Below, one piece after another: positions 56,697 through 64,000 of a stretch of 64,000 nucleotides of DNA; position 1 is the stretch's first letter; the number at the start of each line of letters is the position of its first letter. The notes under the pieces were generated by a model. That model was not told where the DNA came from. It searched no databases and saw only the letters and a program-made list of their open reading frames with translations. This DNA is from Pelomonas sp. BJYL3 (GTDB lineage Bacteria > Pseudomonadota > Gammaproteobacteria > Burkholderiales > Burkholderiaceae_C): contig NZ_JANZKX010000008.1 in the NCBI RefSeq assembly GCF_027257975.1, positions 62,001 through 126,000 of the forward strand. The letters are read 5' to 3'. The translations under genes and the position numbers were made by a program.

Positions 56697-59477
56697 TCAG
56701 CGATTGGCCTCCGCCAGCAGCTTGTTGACCTCGTCCTGCTGCGGGAAGCCCTTGCCCAGCTTGCTCAGCTGCTGCAGTTCCTGGCGCGCCGGTGCCTTCT
56801 CGCCGGCGGCGAGCAGGTAACGGGCCAGGGCCAGGCGGTAGGTGGGCACCTCGGGCGAGAGCTGGACCACCTGGCGCTGCACCTCCAGGGCCTTCTTGGA
56901 CTGCCCTTCGGCGGCCAGGGCGCTGGCATAGGTGTCCATGATCGCGGGCTGCTCGGGCGCCAGGGCCAGGGCCTTCTGGGCGTAGTCCAGGGCGCCGGGC
57001 TTCTTCTGCACGCTCAGCAGCCAGGCCATGTTGTTCAGGGCACCGACCAGGTCCTGGCGCTTGGCCAGCAGGGCGCGGTAGTGCTTCTCGGCACCGGGAT
57101 AGTCGCCGCTGGCCAGGGCAAGGTCTGCGAGGTAGAGGCCGAAGGTGGTGTCCTCGGGGTGGGACTTGAGCCAGCCCTCGGCAAAGCTGTCGGCCTCGGC
57201 GGCGCGGCGGGCCTTGCGCAGCAGGGCATGCAGGCGCAACGGCGCCTCACCCGGTTGCTCCAGAGACAGGGCTTTGCGCATGGCGGCCAGCGCCGGCTCG
57301 GTCGCGCCGAGCTCCTGCTGGACGACGCCCTCGGCCAGGTAGCCGGCCGCGGCCTTGGGGTGGCGGGTCTGGAGATCCTTGGCCAGGGCCAGGGCCTCCT
57401 GCGGGCGCTTCAGCTGCAGCTCCACTTGGATGGCCATGGCGCGGCCCTGGAGGTCGTCCGGCTTCACGTCCAGCAGCTTCTTCAGCTCGCGCTGCGCCGC
57501 CTGGTAGTCCTTGTTGATGATCTGCACGCCGGCCGTGCCCAGCTGGCCCACGCCGGATTCCGGCATCAGCGAGGTGATCTTGCCGAAGGTACTCAGGGCC
57601 TGGCCGTTCTCGCCCGCCGCCAGCTGGGCGCGCGCCAGGCGTTCCAGCAGCTCGACATTGTTCGGGATGGCCGCCACAGCCGCCTGCGCGGTGCTGAGCG
57701 TGAGCTTGGCGTCGCGGCCGGCGAGCAGCACGTCGAGAAGCATCTCGCGGGCCATGGCGTCGTTGGGGTCGACGCGCACGGCCTCATTGAGCGTCTTGAG
57801 GATCTGCTCGTGCGGCTTGCCCAGCTGCGCATCCAGTTCGGCCAGGGCGCGCAGGGCCTGCGAGTTCTTGGGGTTGTCCTTGATGTAGGCCTCCAGGCGC
57901 GTGCGGGCCTGGTCGGGCTTCTTCTCGTTGACGTCAATGGTCACCAGGCCGCCCACCGCCAGCAGCATCTTGGGGTCCTTCTTGAGCACGGTGTCGAAGG
58001 ACTTGCGGGCCTCGGTCAGATTGCCCTGGGCCAGTTGCACGCGGCCGCGCAGCAGCGGCACGTCCACTGAGTCGGGCTGCTTGCGTTCCAGGCCCTCGAT
58101 GGCCTTGAGCGCGCCGGCGTAGTCGCGGCGGCCGGCCAGGGCGCTGATCAGGGCCAGGTCCACGCCCGTGCCCTTCTCGGTGGCGGCGATGCTGCTGAGC
58201 TCGCTCAGCGCCGCCTCTCCGGAGCCGCCCCGGCCCAGCTGGCCGATGGCCAGGGCCGCGCGGTAGCGCTGGTCCTCGGGGCGCAGGGCCGAGGCCCTCT
58301 TGAAGAAGTCCTCGGCCTGCTTCTGCTCGCCCAGCAGCATGCTGGCCTGGCCGGCCAGGGCCAGGGCCTCGCTGTCCTTGCTGCTGCTGTCCAGCAGCGG
58401 CTTCAGGGCCGCCAGGGCCTTGGCCGGCTGGCGCAGCTTGATCAGGGCCTGGGCGTGCTGGTAGCGCAGCTGGGATGACTGCGGTGCCAGCTGGACGGCC
58501 TTGGCCGACAGGGCCTCGGCCTCGCTGTAATTGCCCAGCCGCGCCTCGGCCATGGCGGCCATGCTCAGCAGGCCCAGGTGCTCGGGCGCACCACGGCGCA
58601 GGGCCTGCACCAGCTCCTTGGCGCGGCTGTAGTTGCCGGCGGCCATCTCGACCTTGGCCTCCAGCAGGGCCGAACGGCCACCCGGCACGCCGGCCTTCTT
58701 CATGGCGGCCAGCTGCTGGCGGGCGGCGTCCACGTCATTGCGGGCCAGGGCCAGGCTCAGCAGGGCGTCATGGGCATCGAACTGGTCCGGCCGCACCGCC
58801 AGCAGCTGCTGGAAGGTCTTGGTGGCCTCCGCGGGCTGGTTCAGGGCGCGCAGCTGCAGCTGGGCCTTGAACAGCAGGGCATTGACGGACTTGGGGTGGG
58901 TCTTGAGCAGTTCGTCCAGGCGCTGCACGGCCTCGTCGAAGGCCTGCTGGCTGGACAGGATGCGCGCCTGGGCCAGGCTGGCCTGCTCGGAGCCCGGGTC
59001 GCCGGCCACGGCGGCATCGGCCAGCTGGCGGGCGCGGTCCTTGTCGCCGGTGCCCAGGGCGGCGGCGCTGAGCTGGGCGTCCAGGGCGGCCTGGGCGGAC
59101 TTGTCGGCCAGGCGCGTGCTGCCGTAGTCGCTGAGCACCTTCTTCAGCTGGCCCTGGCTCAGCATCACCTGCACCAGCAGCGGCAGCACCTGCTCCTGGG
59201 GGTGCTTGTATTCCAGGGCGCGCCGCAGCTCGATCTCGGCGCTGGCGAGGTCACCGCCGTCCAGCAGGGCCTTGCCCAGCAGGAAGCGGCCTTCCGGGCT
59301 GGACGGATTCTTCTGCAGGAGGTTCTTGAGCTCGATGGTGGCCGTCTTGGCATCCTGCTGCTGCAGGGCCGTCTTGGCGGAGGCCATCAACTCCTCTTCA
59401 CTCTTGCCACCGCAGGCAGCCAGCAGGCTCACACTCAGGACCAGGGGAAGGCTCAGACGTCGGGCGCGCAGTTTCAA
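56697..59477 (-). CDS. prsT: PEP-CTERM-system TPR-repeat lipoprotein (PrsT type)
   Basis: 926 residues: lipoprotein signal (LPLVLSVSLLAAC) with the lipidated Cys near residue 22, then tetratricopeptide repeats over almost the whole length (TATIELKNLLQKNPSSPEGRFLLGKALL and later units). This matches the PrsT proteins linked to XrtA/PEP-CTERM exopolysaccharide and sorting loci, although no exosortase gene is in this window. The TTG at 59477 (MKLRARR...) is chosen because GGAG lies at proper distance and the signal starts there; in-frame ATGs at 59510 and 59549 lack ribosome sites and would put charged residues in front of the signal. Confidence 0.85.
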   Translation of the reverse strand: MKLRARRLSLPLVLSVSLLAACGGKSEEELMASAKTALQQQDAKTATIELKNLLQKNPSSPEGRFLLGKALLDGGDLASAEIELRRALEYKHPQEQVLPLLVQVMLSQGQLKKVLSDYGSTRLADKSAQAALDAQLSAAALGTGDKDRARQLADAAVAGDPGSEQASLAQARILSSQQAFDEAVQRLDELLKTHPKSVNALLFKAQLQLRALNQPAEATKTFQQLLAVRPDQFDAHDALLSLALARNDVDAARQQLAAMKKAGVPGGRSALLEAKVEMAAGNYSRAKELVQALRRGAPEHLGLLSMAAMAEARLGNYSEAEALSAKAVQLAPQSSQLRYQHAQALIKLRQPAKALAALKPLLDSSSKDSEALALAGQASMLLGEQKQAEDFFKRASALRPEDQRYRAALAIGQLGRGGSGEAALSELSSIAATEKGTGVDLALISALAGRRDYAGALKAIEGLERKQPDSVDVPLLRGRVQLAQGNLTEARKSFDTVLKKDPKMLLAVGGLVTIDVNEKKPDQARTRLEAYIKDNPKNSQALRALAELDAQLGKPHEQILKTLNEAVRVDPNDAMAREMLLDVLLAGRDAKLTLSTAQAAVAAIPNNVELLERLARAQLAAGENGQALSTFGKITSLMPESGVGQLGTAGVQIINKDYQAAQRELKKLLDVKPDDLQGRAMAIQVELQLKRPQEALALAKDLQTRHPKAAAGYLAEGVVQQELGATEPALAAMRKALSLEQPGEAPLRLHALLRKARRAAEADSFAEGWLKSHPEDTTFGLYLADLALASGDYPGAEKHYRALLAKRQDLVGALNNMAWLLSVQKKPGALDYAQKALALAPEQPAIMDTYASALAAEGQSKKALEVQRQVVQLSPEVPTYRLALARYLLAAGEKAPARQELQQLSKLGKGFPQQDEVNKLLAEANR

Positions 59478-59601
59478 GTCAATGTCTCCGAAGGTTTGCG
59501 GCGGGATCATGCCCTCAAGCGCCGAAGATTGCAGCAGGGACACCCCCACACTCGCAGGGGCGGGGCCTCGTGAGCGATGTCATGCCGGGTGACGGCCGAG
59601 C

Positions 59602-61053
59602 TCACAGCGGGGGTGCGATGGACTCGGCGTAGTCATACAGGGCGCCGAGGATCTCCTGGCTGCGCTCGTCCTCGGCGTGGTCGGCTTGCTCGCCCAGGGC
59701 GTCGATGCGCTCGAAGAAGGCGCTGAGGCTCAGGGCGCCGCCCTCGCCGCCGTGCAGGCGTGCCACGCAGTGCTGCTGCCAGCGCGCCTGTTCGGCTTCC
59801 GTGAGGGAGCCGGGGAAGTTGCGGGCGCGGTAGCGGAACAGCAGCTCCTCCAGGCGGCCGTCCTCGAAGGCAATGCGGCCGGCGGCCACGCGCTCGGCCA
59901 GGGCGGCGCCGTCCAGGGTGCGCAGGCGCTGCAGCTGGCGGCGGTCCTCATTGCCGACGAAGCCGCCGTAGAGGTCTTCGTCCACGTCCAGGGGCGGCAG
60001 GGCTTCGCGCTGGTAGACCCGCGACCACAGCCCCGCCAGCGCCCCGCCCTTCTCGGCCAGCAGCTGGGCATGGGCCAGGGCCTGCGCCTTGTCCAGGCCC
60101 CAGTGCTGGGCCAGGGCGTCGTTGACGGTGGCCAGGTTGCCGATCACCACAGGTGACTTGTTGACGTGGATGGACTTGATGGGCAGGCGCACCTGCCCCT
60201 CGGGCAGCTCGGACTGACGGGTGAAGAGCCGTGCGCGCACGGCCTCGGCGTCCAGGGTGAAGAGCTCGGACGGGTCATGGGACAGGTCCCAGACGATCAG
60301 CTCGTTCTTGTTGCTCGGGTGGGGCGCCAGGGGCCAGACCAGGGCCAGGCAGCCCCGCTCCACGCCATACATGCCGGAGATGTGCCAGAAGGGGCGGTTC
60401 ACCCCGATCTCCGCCCAGACCGCCTCCTTCTTGCGCAGCTTGAGGCAGAAGTCGAAAAGACGGGGCTGCTTCTGGCGTACCAGGCGGGCCAGGGCGATGG
60501 TGGCCCGGACGTCGGACACCGCGTCATGGGCCTGCTCGTGGGCCAGGCCGTTGGCGCGGCTGAGGTCCTCCAGCTTGAAGGACACGCGGCCGTCCTCATG
60601 GCGCGGCCACTCGATGCCCTCGGGGCGCAGGGCGAAAGTGCAGCGCAGCACGTCCAGCAGGTCCCAGCGGCCGCAGTCGTTCTGCCACTCGCGGGCGTAG
60701 GGGTCGATGAGGTTGCGCCAGAAGAGGAAGCGGGTGACCTCATCGTCGAAGCGCAGGGTGTTGTAGCCCACGCCGACCGTGCCGGGCTGGGCCAGTGCAG
60801 CCTCGATGCGAGCGGCGAACTCGCGCTCCGGCACGCCCTCGAGCTGGCATTGCTGGGGCAGGATGCCGGTCAGCAGGCAGGACTCGGGGTCGGGCAGGTA
60901 GTCCGGCGAGGGCTGGCAGTAGAGGGCCAGGGGCTCGCCGATCTCGTTGAGCTCGGCGTCGGTGCGGATGCCGGCGAACTGGGCGGGGCGGTCATGGCGA
61001 GGCACGCGGCCGAAGGTCTCGTAGTCGTGCCAGAGAAAGCTGAGGGTCTGCAT
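59602..61053 (-). CDS. sbcB: Exodeoxyribonuclease I
   Basis: 483-residue 3'-5' single-strand DNA exonuclease of the DEDD superfamily. ExoI motifs: HDYETFGRVP (Asp/Glu), VGYNTLRFDDEV, and HEQAHDAVSDVRATIAL (His/Asp), followed by the SH3-like and C-terminal helical parts (FPGSLTEAEQARWQQHC). Acts in recombination and mismatch repair. Monocistronic; the upstream gene is on the same strand 79 bp away. Confidence 0.95.
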   Translation of the reverse strand: MQTLSFLWHDYETFGRVPRHDRPAQFAGIRTDAELNEIGEPLALYCQPSPDYLPDPESCLLTGILPQQCQLEGVPEREFAARIEAALAQPGTVGVGYNTLRFDDEVTRFLFWRNLIDPYAREWQNDCGRWDLLDVLRCTFALRPEGIEWPRHEDGRVSFKLEDLSRANGLAHEQAHDAVSDVRATIALARLVRQKQPRLFDFCLKLRKKEAVWAEIGVNRPFWHISGMYGVERGCLALVWPLAPHPSNKNELIVWDLSHDPSELFTLDAEAVRARLFTRQSELPEGQVRLPIKSIHVNKSPVVIGNLATVNDALAQHWGLDKAQALAHAQLLAEKGGALAGLWSRVYQREALPPLDVDEDLYGGFVGNEDRRQLQRLRTLDGAALAERVAAGRIAFEDGRLEELLFRYRARNFPGSLTEAEQARWQQHCVARLHGGEGGALSLSAFFERIDALGEQADHAEDERSQEILGALYDYAESIAPPL

Positions 61054-61132
61054 GGGCCCGCACGATACCCCATCCGGGAGGGCGCGACGCCGGCCCCATC
61101 CGCAGCAAGGCGGACGAGGCCGGCCCCAGGGC

Positions 61133-63178
61133 TCAGCCCCTGGGCGCCAGGACCTGGGCCAGGAACTTCTCCAGGTGGCCGAAGAGCTGGTCGCGGTAGG
61201 CCTGGTGGCTCAGCTGATGATCCCCCTTCTCGAAGGTATGGAAGCTGTGCGGCTTGCCGGCCTTCTTCAGGGCCTCGGCCATCTTGACCGAGTGCTGGTA
61301 AGCCGCCTGCCGGTCATGGGTGCCATGGCAGAGAACGACGGGCACCTGGATGCGATCGGCATGCAGGCAGGGTGAGGTGGCACGCAGGCGCTCGGCGTCG
61401 TCGCGCGCATCGCCCACCTGGCGCCGGACAGCCTCTCGACGGCTGCCCTGCCCCGCCTCGCTGGCCATGTCGACCAGATCCGTGACCGGAGCAAAGGCGA
61501 AGGCCCCGCGGTAGAGATCCGGTGTCTTCACGACCCCCATCAAGGCGGCATAGCCGCCGTAGCTGGCCCCGGCGATCGCCACGCGCTGAGGGTCGCACCA
61601 GCCTTTGCCGACACAGTGCTGCAGGACATCCTCCAAGTCCTCCTGCATGGCCAGTCCCCAGCGGCGCAGGCCTGCTTCCAAATAGGCTTGCCCATAGCCG
61701 GTCGAGCCCCTGAAGTTGGGTTGAATCACGAAGTAGCCGCGATCCGCCATGAACATGGCCCAGCTGTCGAATTCCAGACCATCGGAGGACTGAGGCCCGC
61801 CATGGGGAAACACCACCGTGGGCAGCATCGCCGGCTTCCTTACCCCGGGGGGCGCCGTGCCGATGGCATGCAGCTCCATGCCGTCCCGTGCCTTGAACAT
61901 GAAATGCCGCTTCCTGCCCAAGGCCTTGTCCTGCAGTTCGGGATAGGTCTCCGAGAGCAGCGTGAGACTGGGCGAAGGGCCCAGGTTCGCCAGGTAGAAG
62001 GCCACGGGCCGGCTCACCTACTCAGAGGTGACAACGAAATCCTGCCCATTGCGTGCACCGGCGTAGAGCTGATTGAAGCGCTTGGGCAGGGCTTCATCGA
62101 TCTCCTTCTGCCAGGCCTTGTACCTAGCATCCCAATAGAAGCTGGCGGTCTCACCCAGCACGGCGTTGCGAACCCCTACAGCCTCGCCCCGTTCGTCGTG
62201 GATCAGGGCGCCGTCCAGCGAATAGCGCGGATGGGCCAGCTTCAGCACCGGCTGACTGTCGGCCTTGCTGATGTCCAGCGTGAAGACTGCCGTCAAGCCT
62301 TCATGCAGGGCCTGGACGTACAGCTGGTTGGGATCCAGGCCGAAACCCATGGGCGACAGGCGTGCGCGGTCGAATGCCCCGTACTCGCTGATCTTGCGCC
62401 AGTTCGAGCCGTCGGCATCGCATACCCAGATGGTGGTGCTGCCTTGCTCGGTGCGTCCCAGGCCGACGCGGATCTGGTGGGAAGCGTCGGTCACCCAGTC
62501 ATAGATGCGATCCCGCGCCGTGAAATAGGTGGACCGCTCGGCGGTGTCCACATGGACCTTGAAGACAGCCGTGTCGACATTGCGATCATTGGACGGCAGC
62601 TGCAGGAGCACATGTTTGCCATCCGGCAGAAAGTCCAGCACCTCGTCCTGCACCTGCGCCCATCGCAGGTCCTTGGCGGCGGCCCCACGGGGCTTGACCA
62701 GGTTGATGGGGTTGCTGCCATCCGCATTGATGGCCACCAGGCGGGTCTCCATGGTGGCCCAGGATCCGAGAAAACGCTCTTCGCGCCGGGACGGATAGCG
62801 CAGCCCCAGGACCAGCCGATCGTTGTTGACCCAGCGGATCCAGCTGAACATGAACTCCAGGTTATCCGTGGACATCAGTGCCTGTGGCGTGCCACCGGTG
62901 GTGCTGCGGACGATGAGCATCGTCCCCGCTTCAGCGTTGACCAGTGCTGCGAAACGCTTGCCGTCCGGAGCAAGGGCCAGCCGCTCCATCAGCGGGCGGC
63001 GGCTGAAGCTCTTCAGCGGCAGGGGCGCGCGCGCCGGCCCCCGCATCTCCGTTTCACCAGGCTCCTCATCGCCCTCATGCGTCCCCTGAGCAATGGCCAG
63101 GTGCATCGACGGCAGCGCCAATGCCGCCCATTGTGCAGTGCGCTTGAGCAGCGCCCTTCTCCTCATGGCCGAGTCCAT
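61133..63178 (-). pseudogene. S9-family (prolyl oligopeptidase-like) peptidase split by an in-frame TAG
   Basis: Two abutting frames, 63178-62018 and 62017-61133, in the same register and separated only by a TAG codon (62018-62020): the first ends ...FVVTSE, the second continues VSRPVAFYLANLG. Together they make a normal ~680-residue S9 peptidase: an N-terminal twin-Arg-like leader (MRRRALLKRTAQWAALALPSMHLA), a beta-propeller, and an alpha/beta-hydrolase half with catalytic Ser (GASYGGYAAL), Asp (CHGTHDRQA) and His (EKGDHQLS). The second half has no ribosome site of its own. Either a recent nonsense mutation, a sequencing error, or readthrough. Confidence 0.85.
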
Positions 63179-63354
63179 GCCTCAACCTCCAGCTTGATTT
63201 TTGAGTACCGGGCATTTTGCATGTCGAGGGGGCAATCCAGGCCGCGGACTTTGAGAGTTTTCTCCCCACATGCAACGAACAGAGCCACCCCCGCTGGGGG
63301 GGATGGCTTTTCCAAAGCCCATAATCATGCGCAATCTTGAGCCTTCCGTACCCC

Positions 63355-64000
63355 ATGCATCGCTTCATCACACGGCCTGCCTCCAAGTTCTCTTCACGAC
63401 AAGGGGGATGGGCGTCCCGCAAGCTGCTGCTCTGGATCGGACTCGGCCTGCCACTGGCCCTCCTGCTGCTGCTGGGCGTGGCTGCCGCCTTCATCTACCC
63501 CTCCCTGCCCTCGCTGGACAAGCTGACGGACTACCAACCGAAGCAGCCCCTGCGCATCTACACCTCCGACGATGTGCTGATCGGCGAGTTCGGCGCCGAG
63601 CGCCGCAGCTACCTGCCGCTGAAGGACATCCCCAAGCGCATGCAGGATGCGCTGCTGGCCGTCGAGGATTCGGCCTTCTACGATCATGGCGGCATCAGCT
63701 ACACGGGCATCCTGCGGGCGATGCTCAGCAACACCGTCAGCAGCCGCAAACAGGGCGCGTCCACCATCACCCAGCAGCTGGCGCGCGACCTCTACCTGAC
63801 CAAGCGCCAGCTCTACAGCCGCAAGTTCATCGAGATGCTGCTGGCCCTGAAGATCGAGAGCCAGCTCCCCAAGGAGAAGATCCTCGAGGTCTACATGAAC
63901 CAGATCTACCTGGGGCAGAAGGCCTATGGCTTCGAGGCCGCGGCGCAGACCTACTTCGGCAAGTCGCTCAAGGACCTGGATGTGGCCGAGACCGCCATGC
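63355..64000 (+). CDS. mrcA: Penicillin-binding protein 1A, N-terminal part (clipped by window edge)
   Basis: The first 215 codons of a bifunctional class A PBP. Short cytoplasmic start, membrane anchor (LLLWIGLGLPLALLLLLGVAAAFIY), then the GT51 transglycosylase domain: catalytic Glu in EDSAFYDHGG, QGASTITQQLARDLYL, EKILEVYMNQIYLGQ and GFEAAAQTYFGK. The transpeptidase domain lies beyond the window. Polymerises and crosslinks peptidoglycan. No clear Shine-Dalgarno site precedes the ATG at 63355, but upstream in-frame starts are absent. Confidence 0.93.
   Translation, partial: MHRFITRPASKFSSRQGGWASRKLLLWIGLGLPLALLLLLGVAAAFIYPSLPSLDKLTDYQPKQPLRIYTSDDVLIGEFGAERRSYLPLKDIPKRMQDALLAVEDSAFYDHGGISYTGILRAMLSNTVSSRKQGASTITQQLARDLYLTKRQLYSRKFIEMLLALKIESQLPKEKILEVYMNQIYLGQKAYGFEAAAQTYFGKSLKDLDVAETAM

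Overview
The window is about 64 kb of high-GC chromosome from a Burkholderiales-type betaproteobacterium, probably of the Roseateles/Rubrivivax/Leptothrix kind. The evidence is the parE, dapA-bamC, trmB-coaBC-dut and feoAB arrangements, a PEP-CTERM-system TPR lipoprotein (PrsT type), and small interspersed intergenic repeats. Both ends are clipped: parE loses its C-terminus at the left edge and a PBP1A gene is cut by the right edge.

Layout. 1-11.8 kb is housekeeping DNA: parE(-), a secreted amidohydrolase-like protein, an MFS transporter, a tiny membrane protein, an SDR, a methyltransferase, dapA-bamC, a small lipoprotein(-), a conserved unknown plus a JmjC/cupin ribosomal oxygenase(-), and a SlyD-like FKBP prolyl isomerase. 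12.0-29.6 kb is the most unusual part. A BTAD/SARP-like regulator is followed by four exact 11-bp-phased GTGATG direct repeats and then eleven tightly packed co-directional genes. These encode a 1419-residue protein with three hydrolase modules (permuted NlpC/P60-like, trypsin-like, CHAP), a subtilisin-like protease, a protein resembling the trypsin-co-occurring (Trypco2) domain, four paralogues of a family I do not recognise, and several further unknown proteins. None of the encoded proteins has an obvious signal peptide. This is my candidate for an undescribed system.

29.7-37.5 kb is an integron: a LexA-box-controlled intI, attI and five gene cassettes of unknown function. Two attC sites are split by identical 1.5-kb IS110/IS1111-type elements, and the last cassette gene is split by an IS256-family element with an 8-bp target duplication. 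37.9-42.0 kb holds a TetR-SDR-quinone-oxidoreductase-type unit with palindromic operator candidates and two unknown genes flanked by interspersed repeats.

42.2-53.1 kb is nucleotide and nucleoside metabolism on the minus strand: trmB-coaBC-dut, then a coherent nucleoside uptake and breakdown operon (BMP-family binding protein, ABC ATPase, two permeases, cytidine deaminase, purine nucleoside phosphorylase, deoC, deoA) behind a LacI/PurR-type operator. 53.3-55.7 kb is feoAB behind a Fur box. 56-64 kb holds a small periplasmic protein, a PrsT-like TPR lipoprotein, sbcB, an S9 peptidase gene split by an in-frame TAG, and the start of mrcA.
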